Assembly: GCA_038030265.1 (NCBI GenBank)
Contig: CM075939.1
Coordinates: 38,297,253-38,361,252 of the forward strand
DNA: 64,000 nt
Direction of reading: 5' to 3'
Source: Corythucha ciliata
Lineage: Eukaryota; Arthropoda; Insecta; Hemiptera; Tingidae
Part shown: one piece after another, positions 1 through 13,520 of the stretch
Position numbering within the stretch: the first letter of the stretch is position 1
Layout: each line of letters begins with the position of its first letter
Program-made: the position numbers and the translations under genes
The notes under the pieces: generated by a model
What the model was told of the DNA's origin: nothing
The model's input: the letters and a program-made list of their open reading frames with translations, nothing else
Database searches by the model: none

Positions 1-1915
1 AAATCATTAATTAGCGCGGCTACAATTAAGAGAGAAAAATGCTAATTTTCGGTTCGTACTGAGAAGAAGTGAAAATTCTCTGCAAAAATGGAACAAATTG
101 CTAATTTGCAGCTTAATTAGAGGAAAACTCCAATTCTTGGCAAAAATTGAGAAAATTCGGAATGCACGGGTTGTAAACGCTACTAAGCTGCTAAAATTGA
201 GGAACATCAATAATTCTCGGATAAAGTGTGGTGAAATTTGAAATTTCTAATTCAAATACGCGCCTTCTGAAGGCAACTTTGTGGCTAAAATTCAGAAAAA
301 CTGGAAATTCATGCAAGGCTATAGGTAAAAACAACGCTGATTCACGGGCTAGAACTAAGAAGAAGCAATAATCTATACATAAAAGTAACACAAAACTGCT
401 AATACGGTGCTAAAATGTGAAAAACCCACTAATTTGCGGGTAATATTTAGAAAATAAATAATTAGTCTGGCCAAAATTAAGAGATTTTAAAGGTTATTTA
501 TAGACTAAATTGAGAAAAAGTGTTAAGTCACGGAAGAACCCGCAAATTCACAGCTGAAATTGCGCAAAATGCTAATTCGCTAAAATTAAGAAAATACTAA
601 TTTGCGTGCGTCAAAACTGAATTATACACCATTCGCGGCTTCTGAAGGCAACTTCTGAATTTTTTCAAGGCAACTTCTAAGACAGAAATTGAGGAAAAGC
701 GGCAATTTAAGGCAATGGGTGAAAAATCCGCTAATTCGCGGGTAAAACCGAGAAAAATCACGCATGGTGAGCCAAAAAAATCCTAATTTGTGAAAAGCCC
801 TCCATTTTGAGGCTAATATTGAGGGAAACATTTAAGAAAAACGTTAATTTTCAGCTAAAACTGAAAAAAGTGCTAAACTCCTGCTAAAAAATTGAAAAAA
901 TCGCTAAGCTGCTAAAATTGGGTACAACGCCAAAACTCGTGGAAAATTAAGAAACATCGCTCACGGGATAAAAACGCTGCTTTGCTGGTAAAGTTGAGAT
1001 AATGCGCAAATTCATGGCTATGGTGGTAAGGGGTCAAAACCACTAATCCGCGGCTGTAATTAAGAAGAACAATACACGCGGGCAAAATTGAGAAAAGCGC
1101 TAATCTGCAGGTTAAGTTGACAAAAAGCACTCATTCAAGGCTAAAATTGAGTAATTCGCGGCTTAAACTGGTCATAAGCGCTAATTGGCGGTTATAAAAG
1201 GTGAAATAGCGGTAATTTGTGGCTAAAATAAGGAAAAAGGCTAAGTAAAATTACATTTTCTTGTTTATACAGAGACTTAGGGCGAAATTACCCCCTGCCC
1301 ACCCACCACCAAATTGAGAAAACGCCCAACCACGGCTTTGCAGAACTATAATAATATAGAGCAACGTTAGAGAAAACTCGCTACTTCACGGGAAAAAGGT
1401 ACCTACTTCATATCTAAAATTGAGGAAAAGCGTAAATTCGATGATGAAATTGAGAACTATTGCTAATATGAGGTATAAAAACGCTCCTTCAAGGCTAAAA
1501 ATCCAGAAAGAGCGCTAATTCACTGAAAAAAATTGAGAAAATGCCAATTCAGGGCTTTCTGAAGACAACTTCGTTACTGAAATTGAGTAAAAGCGCTACT
1601 TCGTTGATAAAATTGAGATAAATCGATAATTCACAGCTGAAATTATAGGTAAAAAACACTAAATTGCTGTCGAAAATTGAGAAATAGCGTTAATTCACAA
1701 AATTTAAGCAAAAGCTCTAATTCACGGCTAAAAGTCCATGACTTGAGAAAAATTCCAATTAGCGGCTGGAAATTGAGAAAATTTGCTAACTAGCGGCTAA
1801 ATAGAAAAAAAATCTAATTCAAAGGACAAAAAACCTACTTTGAGGCTAAAATTTAGAGAAACCGCTAATTCACGTCTAAATTTGAGAAAATACACATTCG
1901 CGGCTTCTGAAATCA
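1..1915 (+). repeat. F1 ladder repeat array (left-edge copy)
   Basis: Degenerate near-tandem units of about 25-35 bp with the core gctaattcgcggctaaaatt followed by gagaaaa. The block is a paralogue of 19.3-20.8 kb and 58.5-60.3 kb: marker stretches such as 'ccaaaaaaatcctaatt' and 'taattagtctggccaaaatt' recur in the same order. All ORFs inside are by-products of the repeat. The left end is cut by the window. Confidence 0.85.
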
Positions 1916-4189
1916 GGCAAATTATCGTCCCACAACCGTGACCGTGACACACTCAAATGTATCACTGGACGAGGTCTACCCCCCCCCCTACACCCCTACA
2001 CTGGTACACTGCTACTGCAAATTATAAATTCGGCAAACTGTTAGCCAAATTAGAAATTCACACCTCCATAAAATTCGATGCATTTGCCCGAGATGCTGAA
2101 GATTATGAATTAGAATCTGTGTTTTTCGGCCCACGAAATGTCCTAATCAGTGGTAGTTTGAGACGAAAAACTGTAGAAATAACTTAAGAGATAACGAAAA
2201 TGCCGGGCGGACGTCGACGTGTTTCGGGCCCTACGTAAGCACTTCAGACCAAACGCTTAACTGCTAGTTTTCCGAGCTGAATAGTCCTGCTTTGTTAGAC
2301 TCGAGCGTTACAATTTCAAGGTTAATAGGTTTTTAGATAAACAATTAACTGTTCCATGCCAAGATAATGGACAATTTCTTGGGCTAAATTACTAGTTATA
2401 CAGTTGAATAGCCAAGAGGTGTATTTATAGGGATAATTTAGCAATTTTTGAATTGAACAATTTCATTACATTCTACATATACAAGCAAAGTTGACAGTTT
2501 CCAACATATAATTTTGTTGCTCTTTCTACTGTTTAGGAGAGGGATTTAACTTGTTTCTGTAGCTAACTTCACCGCTTTCAAAGTTAAATTTATGGTTACT
2601 GATTCAAATAGTCAGTTAAAAAGGGAGAATAACCTGAATGTGTCTGCCTCAAGGACGCCTCCAACTTTAAAGGTTCAAAGGTTCTAGGAAACTAACCGTT
2701 GTGAGTTTGCCGGTTTGCGGTTTCAGGTATATTTTTAATAATCAGGAGATATATTAATAATTAAGGGTTTTGACTGACCAGAAGCTGACTATAGAAATGT
2801 GAATTTAGCAAGCGCATAATTATAATTAAAAATGTACTATGCATGCATGTATAATATATTGATTATCAAAGGGACGGCTTCTAAAGATCCCCTCTCCCCT
2901 ACTTCCGTGTTTATGCATTTTCAACGTAGCGTGATCCGAATGAGGAGCGCTTTACTTCATTATACGTAGAACAAATACGTAATAAAATTACGCTGAGACA
3001 ATAAAAAGCGTGGTTTTACTTAATAAGTAAGCCAGTAATAGGATAACTGCAGTCCTTTTATTCTCACTAATTCATTTTTCCCTAGCGCTAATAAGACTCT
3101 TAAACATTAAGAGCGGGGAAGCCACACTGATACTATTGCACTGAGTCACGTCGACGATGCGAGGGAATAAAAATGTATTCCTATATTTCCATGCCAAACA
3201 AGAATTCGAGCCTTCTATCGAGCAGTCATATTCACTCAAGTTGTTTATTTTTTTCCACTGACAAATATTTAATTACTTCTTCTTCGAGAAAATAAGGTAA
3301 TTCAGGTTTTCATCAAACTCCTTCTCATTAATTATTCATTTCACGTAACCCACTATTTAGAAACGGATCCGGGGGTCCGGATAATTAAGCTTAGTACACT
3401 GAGTCAGACTCGGTTAGGTATATGATTAGCATAGACAGAAAAAAATTAAAACAATTTTCTCTCTCACTCTCTCTCCTTCAAACTGTGAAACAATACCCTC
3501 CACCCCACCCCCCGTGATGTTGAGGAGGGGCGCCCAGTTGACATTCTTTTATGGCTGTCTGTGGGCCTGTTGAATAATATTGATTTGTTTCGAGCGATTT
3601 ATTCCACGTAAATTCTCGAAAGACGTCATGAACCGAGTAAATGAGTTCTATTTGTAGTGTTTTCAACGTGAGGGACTATAGATGCGTGCGGAAAGGAATG
3701 AAGGCTGAACGTAACTTGGGACAATGGTATTATTTCGGTAAAAGAAATAATCTCATTTATACATATAAACTGGAAGCTTTTATAATAGAACACGCCATCG
3801 CACTCACGTAAGTAGATAAGCGGTTTTGTCGACTTTGGCGTCATTACAACATTAACGTCCTCATAGACAACGCGGGTTGCGGTGTAACTTCGTTCTTTTC
3901 TATTATGTATTTGTCTCGTGAGCTGCGAGTGCATCTCTCAAGAAAGAAAGCAATTATCAAAATTGTCGAGATTAGCAACTTGTTGATGCCCTTTTGTTCT
4001 CTTTAAAACTAAAGGGTGGAAAAGCCAAAGATCGATTGATCTTCAAGTTCAATTACGTATACACTTGTCCTCAAGTGGAGCAAAAAGTGGAGACAAAATA
4101 ATATTTATGCCCTCAAAAAGACGCCAAGGTGTAGCTGAATGATAGCAAACAACATGTAAGGGCGTGAAGGACGACGCCCTATGCTCGCA
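1916..4189. other. Intergenic, no recognised gene
   Basis: Mixed AT-rich sequence with a C-run near 1980, a short CT-rich microsatellite near 3461-3480 and small ORFs (1957-2187 +, 3626-3934 -) that I do not recognise. No domain motif, splice-consistent exon chain or TE terminus was seen. Confidence 0.5.
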
Positions 4190-4530
4190 GCTCAAAAGGA
4201 GAAAAAGCGCACTTAAGCGGCTAAAATTTCTGGCGGCAACTTTAACCCGCCACTAAAATGAGGAGGATTCCGGCAAATTCAAGGAAAAACGCTAATTCTC
4301 GGTTAAACATAGGGAAAAGACTTAAGCACCGCTGAAATTGGTAAAATTCATGGTAAATCCAAGGATCGCCAAGTCGTGATTTCTGGAGGAAACCTCGTGT
4401 CTGAACTGAAATAGCTCTAATTTATGGCTAAATGTGAAAAAATCGTTGAATATCGGCTGAAATTGTGAGAAATCTCTCATTCACGGCTAAAACGGAAAAA
4501 AGTAGCTAATTCGTGGGTAAAATTGAGAAA
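4190..4530 (+). repeat. F1 ladder repeat array (short)
   Basis: About ten degenerate F1 units in the same orientation as the left-edge copy, ending where the minus-strand non-LTR remnant begins. Confidence 0.75.
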
Positions 4531-5990
4531 ACGCCCCTTACAGAGCAGGCTACAGAGCGGTCCAGCTAAACTACGTCCGAGAGCTGCGGGACCACTTTCT
4601 TGTACTGCGCAGGCGGGTCGATTGCTTGGCCATCGTGTCACTGCAGCCACCTCGTGCGGTCAAAAACGAACCTGGCGCAGCACATCCTCTGACACCGTGG
4701 CTCTTGGGCGGCGCAAGACGAAGATAGACTCCGAAAGCTGGGACGAGAGCTCCGCGATATGTCTATCGATCGAAAGAACAACCCGAGAAACCTGACCGAG
4801 CCGTTGATGTCCTGAGGTCGAAGAGAAGATCCTGGGTCTTGTCTCCATTAAGAACAAGTCGGTTCGCCAGACACCAAGACTGCATCAAGGCAGACGCGGA
4901 CTCCAGCTCACTAGACAGGTCAGCCTCTGAACCCCCAGCGTACAGAACCGTCGAATCGTTGGCATAGAGGAACATCTCGGACAGCGGAGGAGAGAACGAA
5001 AGGCACAGGTCGTTCAACATGTAATAGAAAGAGCAGAGGACCCAGGATGGAACCCTGCTTTACTCCAAGATTAATAGCCTGGGCGAGCTCAGATCTAGAG
5101 CCCCCAAGCGACACGCACTGTAGCCAACCAATGAGATAATCTTGAAGGAACCTGACGGATTGCTCTCCAAAACCATAGTAACGCAGCTTAGAGGCCAAAA
5201 TCTCGTCGTCAATGCACTGGATCGCCACCAGAATGTTATTTACTTCAAGGAAGTCGAACACCTGTGCAAGGACCAGGCTCTCAATCACACGGGTAAAGAC
5301 CGGAATGATTGAAATTGGGTGATATAGCTCTTACTGCAACTCTTCTTGGAACAGGAGTAACGACGGACACCTTGAGGCAATCGGGAAAGGAGCCAGACAC
5401 GAGCAGACTATATTGATGAGATGGGAGAGAGGCTCAGACAGAAGGTCAGCTGAAGCCTTGACAATATTAACCTTCAGACCATAGTAGTCAAGGGCAGCCG
5501 AGTTATTTAAGTCCATGATGGCTCTGTACACCTCCACAACAGAACAGAAACGTCTCGGAAAGAGAATGAGGCCCTTGATTCACGTTGGGGCAAAAACTGT
5601 TGGAAGTCAACGGGAGAACATGGCAACCTGTCAACGGTCTCAGCAGCCGCATTGATGGAAACTTATTGAAGGAGGCAGCATCGAGGTCAGCATGTAGCTC
5701 GGCCAACTCCCTCCGGCCCGCCGGCAAATGCTCCCTAACCAACCACCACGCAGCCCCGCTTCTTTTTGGCGCCGCCTGAATAACAGAGTCGTTGTAGGCC
5801 CTCAATGCCGTGATGATGGCAGCGCGGAATTCCCTGCAAGCCGCGCGAATTGTGTCAGTCAAGACCACTGCAAGTTCCGACTGCGCAGAACAGTTACGGA
5901 GGGCCACGAGGTCCTCGCACAGCGTCGCTTCATATTACGGAGTTCCTCAGTAAACCGCACCGGTGCCGCGCGGCACCTCCGCCGGTAATC
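4523..5990 (-). mobile_element. Degenerate non-LTR retrotransposon, RT fragment
   Basis: Reading the minus strand from 5907 downward, successive frames give the reverse-transcriptase blocks of a jockey/CR1-type LINE. First is a linker region. Then an early RT block (5537-5331: VYRAIMDLNNSAALDYYGLK) is followed by a segment with DDEILASKLRYYGF and the motif-B stretch KQGSILGPLLF (5288-4920). Motifs C and D follow (5020-4763: LYANDSTVLYAGGS, then LVLNGDKTQDLLF), and finally a thumb-like block (LSESIFVLRRPRATVSEDVLRQ, about 4857-4660). At least three frameshifts separate the blocks, and motif A around the first catalytic Asp looks lost. The catalytic YADD reads YAND. No endonuclease or ORF1 is visible, so this is a truncated dead copy. 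Clade assignment is tentative. Confidence 0.8.
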
Positions 5991-6239
5991 CTCACCAACC
6001 GCGATGGAAGCGCGAAGTATTCAGTTCTACAATATAGCTCCAACCACAGCAAAGTTCCTAAACTACCAAAGTAAAGCTCCAGTCACCGTAGAGCTTCAAC
6101 AACGATGAAAAGCGTCCATTTTAGTGCATTTTTTGGCTTGTTGCCAAACCCCAAAGGAAGGCCGGGCACAGTGGTGACGGACCCAGTGACCCCCCCCCTC
6201 GACTGGCCTGCTAGACAAGGTGCTAAATAGTAGGACTAA
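5991..6239. other. Short unassigned stretch
   Basis: Sequence between the LINE remnant and the F4 ladder. It includes short imperfect 'agctcca/agcttcaa' repetitions and a C-run near 6187. No gene seen. Confidence 0.4.
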
Positions 6240-7620
6240 TTGTAAGTAGGTATGAAATTGCCAGTTTCAGGACGAAATAGCCAAAAAAGTTTCAAGCGGT
6301 GGCAAACATTCGAAGGATAAAAAACCATGGCGTATACTTATAATTATATTAATATGAATACACATATTAGATTACATGATATATCCGAATATTATATTCA
6401 TATAATGTTGTACAAATTAATATGAATATTAAGTAATATGAAATCACTATTTTGGAGGGACAACCAGCGAAACAGTGAAACAACCAGATCAAAAAGCCGC
6501 TAAGTACTGCAAAATTACACAAAGTTGCCGCGTAATTGCGGATATTTATCTGCAAAAAAGCACCCTTCTGTTCTTACCTTTCGCAAAAAGGATAGGTCCC
6601 CTGATATCCCAAATTTTGATGAAGGTCTGCGAAATTACATCAACCGGAACGAAATATCTGCAAAACTGTAAGTTTCTAAACATTCAAAAAATTGATGAAT
6701 TGAAAATTGATTTCCTCAATCGCAAGTGGCGGGCATTTCTGTTTTAGTCGTTGCGAAACCCGAGCTAGCCACCACGAAATAACACTACATCTGCGGAATT
6801 GCGAATTTTGGGTCTGAACAGTGAACACTCGGGAAATTGTAAGTTTCCGGGTTGATAAAATTGGCTAAATCTCAAATTTCTGATCTTTAATTTATACAAA
6901 TTGCTAGTTTTTGAGCCTTTTTTTTAGTGACTGTGGAGCCACCGTGAATCGACCCCGACAACGCCCAAAGCCGGGCAAATATTGCCACTAAATAATAAGG
7001 ATCTAAAAATATTCGCGAAACAGCTTGTTTCTGTTTTTTGTTTTTGCAATGTTTCGGGTTGTTTCGGGCGTCTTCAGTGGTACCGGTCTACCCTGCCACG
7101 ACAGTGCCGCTAAGTATTTACAAAATTGGAAGTTTCTTGGCTGAATATTCGTGAGATTGCAAGTTGCCTTGGTGAAATTGCAAGTTTCCTATTTATAATT
7201 TTTGTGAATAGCAATATCAACATCCACGAAATTGACAGTTTCGAGTTCTAATTCAAGATTATTGCAAGCTGAGGGTGTTAATTTAAGCAAAATTGCTAGT
7301 TAGGAGACTTTTTTTGTGACGGCAGAACCCAGAGCGGCCAGAAAGGTACCCAAAGTTTGACGAATACCTACGACATTGGCTGAATATCCAGCGGCATTGC
7401 AGCTTGCGGTTCTTAATTCCTGCGGAAGTGCAAAATGGTCTTAATTTCAGCTAAATTGCAAGTTTCGGGATTTTTTGTGGTCCAGCTGGCCCCGAGAGCG
7501 CCCAAAGCTTGGTGAAGAGCCCACCATTCGGAGCTAACATATCAAGTGAATTCGCCAGTTTTGCGAAATTGCAAGTTAGCAATTGTTTCTTGTTAGCTCG
7601 AATAGCACATACGACTTCAG
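6240..7620 (+). repeat. F4 ladder repeat array
   Basis: Loose repetition of gaaattgcaagtttcggg-like units, spaced irregularly at roughly 30-60 bp and separated by T-rich stretches. The same motif family appears at 27.4-28.3 kb and 33.6-33.8 kb. No coding signal. The short ORFs at 6367-6555 and 6475-6747 are not supported as genes. Confidence 0.6.
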
Positions 7621-9719
7621 GGATTTAAGGATATCTTCGGGATCTTTTCTAAAAAAAAAAACCCCCCAAGGGCCTACGTGAGCGGGAGTCATGCGATTTC
7701 AACTTTAAGCGTCTTGAGCGTTTACAGTGGATAACGCCCTATCTGTGCTCTTTCAACGAAAGTCGCTACAAACGCTAAACCCACTGTAGCCGCTAAAATC
7801 GCGTCAAAGCCCCCCCCCCCACCCTAGAATCCGTTGGTCCTTCTTTGCAAGTGGAATAATTTGTTCGTCACATTCAATAAATTCAGCCATCAATAAAGCA
7901 TTGAGCATTATTGAGATGACTCACGAGACCGTGCGTATCAAACCTTAAAACGTTTGGAGCTTTGAGCTGTTTTTGGGCCTTCTTTGTGGTTGGAGCTTTG
8001 CTGTGGTTTGGTGATTTGATATGGATCAAAACATTCGGCATTATAGCAAGTTACTGAACAGTTGAACAGCGGAAGTTTGTGAATGGACCCCATTGAATTC
8101 TGTCCTCGGGCCCAAATATTCTCTATTAACATTATTTAACCGGAACTCTGGCTCCAAATTGATTGTTCACTGACTCAACTCTGATTTTCGGCCGTTATTT
8201 ATCAGTTTCTGAAGTATAGGAAACTAAAAAGGGTCGTCACTGGAATAGAGGGAAGGGTGCATAATCGCACGGGTGGAAAATTCGAATTAAAACACTTTTA
8301 GTCAAATTTCGAATGTTATCGATGATTATAATCAGCTAATTATGCACCTCACTTGGTTTATTTTCCTTCAAGCATTCAACAAAAGAACACGGAAAAAACA
8401 AGTCTTCCTTATTGCGAAGGAAGTTTTGGGGATATACTCTCAAAGCTTCCCACCAATTGGATTAATTTATTCCCCAACTTAAAGATGAGCCGCTTTCCTA
8501 AATTGTTTTCGCAGATGCAGGCTATCATTTCATTAATATAAAAAAGCCCGGAAATAAAGCGAAATAAATAAATTAAACTATCTGGTGAAGAAAGGTTAAT
8601 TGTATACCTAATACACACTTGCACGGTCGATGATTTATGGAGGAAAAAGAATATAATAGCGAGCCCCCCCCCCCTCCTACAACAACCTAAGCATTAAAAC
8701 AAAAGTGTTCAATTCATGTTGTTGTGACGCACGTACCTTTGAAAGTACGCAAACCAAGAACATTTTTAATCGTTCGTATTTATAGACAAAAAAAAAAAAA
8801 AAAAACGTATAAAATTAGAGGTGATCCCCCTTATAAATTACATAACGTTCGAAAGCTTACTTATGGTCATTTAACGCACAAATGAATATGAAGAGAAAAA
8901 AAACAACTACCGTATGTTGGTTGTTCATCATTCAATCTATTTTCGTCGAATGTGTATAAAATACAGTTGAAAAACTAGTGAACGGCTCCTTAAACGACCC
9001 ATAGCGATCACGGCGAGTATTCAAAACAACCCCCTCTCACTATCCCTGATTCATGGGAGAGAAATGAATTAATGGGTGGGGTTTAAGAAAAACATGCTTT
9101 GAAAACGGTTGGGGGGAAGGGGGAGGCGTAACATTAATAGTAGTGCCGTAATATTTATGGTTTGTGCAGAAATGATAACAGTTGAGAAAGGGGGACCGGT
9201 TTAGGATGATCGATCACTCGAGACTTGCGGGCACTAGAACGATAGGAGACGAAATTACTCGCGCGATTTTTTTTTTTACTAATTATTAGTGCATATGAGC
9301 CAGTTAAGCGACACGCGATAGGTCGAAAAATTTGCAATTGCAGATAACAATAATTTATGGAATCGTCAAAGGCAATAAGAATTAAAAGAAGAATAAGAAG
9401 GAGTTTCACCTTCAAGCCATTCAATTGACTAGACTTTTAGTCAAATTTGTTCAGCTTGAGTGACCATTTCCAGTAACGACTTTGTCAGTTTTCCATAATA
9501 AAAATTGCCTCGGTTTTTCGTTTAAGTTTCAGGTTCCGTGCTTTCAGGGATCAGGGCAAAGGGCCCCAAGAACTGAACATCTCAGCAAGGAGTGAACGCT
9601 TTTGCACCATTTTTGGACAAACTCAAAATTTGGCAAAATCGGGGCAGCATTTTCACAGTATACCGGGACAAGGAAGAAAAAAGGAAAAAAAAACCGAGAT
9701 ACTCAACTTGCAGTGTCGT
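7621..9719. other. Intergenic, nothing recognised
   Basis: AT-rich sequence with homopolymer runs (poly-C near 7808 and 8665, poly-A near 8790, poly-T near 9270). Small ORFs on both strands have no recognisable motif. Confidence 0.45.
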
Positions 9720-10720
9720 CATATAGAGGGCACTTGTGAAGGACATGCTTGAGCTCTAACAAAGAAGCTCTAACCACTGAAAGTTCTTAACCAAAATATG
9801 GTCTTACTAAAAAAACATTGAAGCACGAAAAAGCTTCAACCCCTAAGAGCTCGAACCATAGAAAGCTGTAACCCCTAAAAGATCCAACCACAAAAGCTTT
9901 AACCGAGGAATGATCTGGCCACATAAACGATTAGCTGATCTCAAAATGCTGTAACAAAAAAAAAAACTCGAATCAAAAGAAGCGCTGACCACAAAAAGGT
10001 CTAACCACAAACAAATTGACGCCCAAAAGACCAAAATATCATAAGCTGAATATCTAAGAAGCTCGAACTATAAATAGCTCTAATCACAAGAAGATATAAC
10101 CTAAAAAGCTCTAACCACAAAAAGCTCGAATCACAGAAAGCAGCAAAGCCAAAATGATCTGACCACAAAAGTCTAACCATCAAAACATCGAACCAAAAAT
10201 GCTCTAACCTCAAAATGCTCCAAACACGAAATGCTCTAACCAAAAGTGCTCTAACCACAACAAGCACCAATCACAATAAGTCCAATCACAGAAAAAATCA
10301 AACCACAAAACCTTGAACCCAAAGAGACCAAACGCCAAAAAAGCTGCAACCTCAAAATACTCCAACAACAAAACAAACCAACCCCAAAGATTTCGAACCG
10401 CAGAAATCAGCAACCTTAAAATGAGCAAATAACAAAACGCTCTAACCACAAAAACCTCCACCCACAAGAAGCTCTTACTACAAGAAACACTCAACCACAA
10501 AAAGGACTTGACCACAAAATGCTCTAACCACAAAATTGTCCAACCACAAAATGCTCTAACCACAGAATGCTCTCACGAAGCTCGAATCACAAAAAGGTCT
10601 AACCACAACAGGCCCTGATCATAAAAAGTCAACCCAAAGAAAACTTAGACCCAAGGAGGCCAAACGCCGAAAGCTGCAACCCCAAAAATGCTCTAACCGT
10701 AAGAATCCTTATGCACAAAG
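9720..10720 (+). repeat. F3 ladder repeat array (~20 bp unit)
   Basis: Dense degenerate tandem array with unit close to accacaaaaagctctaacc (about 18-21 bp), some fifty copies with frequent point changes (ctcgaacc, atgctctaacc). It is distinct in sequence and period from the other ladder families. Minus-strand ORFs here (9843-10563), rich in Trp, Leu and Phe, are repeat by-products. Confidence 0.85.
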
Positions 10721-11099
10721 CGTTAATTCTTCAGTTTGAACAGCGCATTATGGCCAAACAGACGTAAAAAACAAAGTTTTGTCCGAGAAACAAACGATTC
10801 CTTTCATCGTTCAGGTTTGTGTGAAGTTGGCCCTACACGTACAGTTTAAACAAAGTACCTGAAAAGTGAAAAATGAAAAAATCGGCTGATCAAACGAATA
10901 GGACGATTTTCATTAATTAATCTCTCTTGATGTACATCAGGCAAGCTTCACGCGCATCTTAATTCAAGAATACAATTATTACATACGCCAAATGTCCATT
11001 TTTTCCAGAAATGTAGAGCAGAATCCTGGACAAATAGCGTTCCGGGATGACATTGGCCGGGACGCAGGACAAAATTAGCCAAACCGAGTCGGCGTACCA
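10721..11099. other. Unassigned sequence
   Basis: No gene, terminus or clear repeat was identified between the F3 and F5 ladders. Confidence 0.4.
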
Positions 11100-11770
11100 G
11101 GGACGGTTGGCAACCCTTCATTTTTCGGAATTATCCAAGTAAAGTAAGTGTGCCTGTAAAAGACACCCAATTTGAGGCAGTGCGTTCTACTTGAGTAGTT
11201 ACGCTCAAAACCCTAATTTCGGGGGTCTTAGTTACCGAGAAACCCAACTTTCACGGGGTATTGACGACTTTTATAAATGCCCCAGCGCACTCATTGGCCA
11301 AGATGTGAAACCTCGCAATGGGGTAGATTTGTAGGCAATAATTTGGCGACTCGTCATTCTGAGTAAAAAAAAAACTAATCATTTGCGCGTGGAAAAATAC
11401 AAACTGCGAAGAAAAACTTACGGAAACCCAGTCCGGTGGTCAATCTGGCAACAAAACTTACCCCGCTGCGTGGCTTCACGACTTGGCCGATGAGGGCGCT
11501 GGTGCATTAGAAATCAATAGTCATTGGAAAATGAAAATTTTGCGTTTTGAGCTCCTTCAATAATGAAATTTTGCGTGTTTTTTTCTTTAAAATATCTACC
11601 ACAATTTTGCGGGGCTGGGTAATTAAAAAGCTTAATTTCGCGGGTCCAGCCCTTCGAAAAACCACTTTCGCCAGATTGGTTCACTCTAGAAAACAATTTC
11701 GAGGGTTAGATTATCCAAAAATGTATTTTCTCCGTTTCACCTCTTGAAAATCCCAATTTCGTGCTGTTGA
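11100..11770 (+). repeat. F5 ladder repeat array
   Basis: Recurring caatttcgcgggtt-type motifs about every 30-40 bp (for example ttaatttcgcgggtcc, ccactttcgccag, caatttcgagggtt). Related stretches occur at 12.88-12.97, 34.14-34.40 and 55.09-55.40 kb. Confidence 0.6.
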
Positions 11771-12879
11771 AGCCACGGATGTCTGCTCTGTCAAATATGT
11801 CCAGCGTTTTTAGGAGGAGGGGGTGTCCGTCGTGCTCGGAGATGTGTGGCCGGTGGTGGAATGAAACCGGTGAGCCCCGCCTCGTGCTGGGCTGTCATTC
11901 GACTGATAGGCCCTCGAGAGGGAATGGCGTCGCCAAGACTCGGCTTTCGGGGTACCTTTTTGCGTCTTAGGGTGTGCCCTGGTCTGCAATCTGCAATGAA
12001 CTTTGGGCTCCCCAATACCGGAGGGCGGTTTTTGAACTTCCTAAAGGACCTCCTGAACCCACGGTTTCTTACACGAAATGTAGAGTGTGTAGAACCGATG
12101 GTACACGGGGCAAGGTTGTAGTACATTTTGGGCCACGCGAATATTCTACTGTGTCCCGCACTTGAACATAATTCATGTTGAAAAAATGTAAAGCCTCAGT
12201 ACTGACACCCAGTGCCGATTTTGAGAGGAGGGAGGGGCGAGCCGGTCGAACGCACGGTGGCGCTGTATCCTGAGGGGTGAGGGGCACGCCTAACAAAACG
12301 AAAGGGAAAAAGGCGGACAACAAAAAATTGTCCAAGAAGCACGTTTGATTTATGAATGTTCCGGGTAATGATGTAAATGCGGTTAACGACTGTTATTATG
12401 AGGTTAGTAACGTCATTAACTGTTGAGTTGGTTATTGTCGATATAAGCCGGTTATTAACGTCATTGTCCAGCAATTTCGGTTAATTTTGATAATATGAAC
12501 ATTACATCATATAACAAGGTTGATACTTGATGATATCACATATTGATTATATCGACATTACCCGGTTAATCCCGTCAATACCCGGGCCTTGTGTGGGTGA
12601 TGTTGCGACAGGGCCGGATAATAGCGGGGGACAACCGGGGCTATAGCCCTGGGAGGCAAATTTTGAGGGGCGGGAAGATTTCAGAAATTGTTCATTTCAT
12701 GCGACACACCCTGATCAAACTGCAGTGCACTTAGTGCCCGTATTAAGCGGGCTCATCGCCCGGTTCACCATTTGCTGAACGCCCACACGAAGCCGAGTTC
12801 GCTGTGCCACGCAGCCTAATATGGCGAATTGGGCAATAGCCGCATGACCTACACTCCTCGAAGCTCTCGAAGGGTTTGG
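11771..12879. other. Intergenic, nothing recognised
   Basis: Moderate GC around 11.8-12.3 kb creates overlapping short ORFs on both strands without recognisable domains. At 12.36-12.59 kb the sequence carries repeated 'ggttaa/gtcatta/acccggttaa' words, a degenerate simple repeat. Confidence 0.4.
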
Positions 12880-13300
12880 CTCTTTTTAAATACCAATTTC
12901 GCTTTGGGTGCTTCCAAAATTCAATTTTCGTGTCTTTATCTCTCTCAAAGCCAAATTGGCTGATTTCCCTACAATAAAAAATCGTTAAGCAAAAATGTCT
13001 GAATGGTCGCTTTTAGCCTTAATTTAGGTCGTGGATTTTCCAAAAAAACACAAGAGCGTTTTTTCTCTAATTTGGCCTGGAAGTTGTATCAGCAACTACG
13101 AATTGACGCAATTTCTCAATTTTAGCTGCGAATGAGCGCTTTTTTGCAATTTTGGCCAACAATATCAGCATTTTCAAAACTTTTAGCCGCGTAATTGCCC
13201 CGAAATCAGCAAATTAGCGAGTCTTCTCAATTTTAGCCGCCTGAGGACGTACATAAACTGGGAAATAGCGTTTTTTCCCCCAATTTCCGGCGTAGACTAG
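12880..13300 (-). repeat. F5 then F1 ladder units, reverse orientation
   Basis: Starts with F5-like words (accaatttcgctttggg) and continues with reverse-oriented F1 units (ctcaattttagctgcgaat, then gagcgctttttt). Confidence 0.65.
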
Positions 13301-13520
13301 CCCGTAAGCTTGCTCGCACAAAATAACCGCGCACAAGGACCTCGATAGGCTATGCGTGAGGAGGCCACAAAAAAAAAAACTCAACGACAAGGCACATATT
13401 TAGGCCATGTTTGGCGGCGCCGATGACCACGTCTGAAGACGTTTTTGGCTGTGGCTGGTAAAAATGGTCCTGTAAATCGCCGCGAGCGCGTTTTCTGGGG
13501 TTGAATTTTTCTTGTTATTT

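Noticed and set aside
10210..10563. 117-codon minus ORF rich in Trp, Leu and Phe, possible membrane protein
   Set aside because: Produced by the F3 ladder (accacaaaa gives WLEHF-like words on the minus strand).
9720..10720. CRISPR-like regular repeat
   Set aside because: No unique spacers separate the repeats, units are degenerate and contiguous, and the DNA is clearly eukaryotic.
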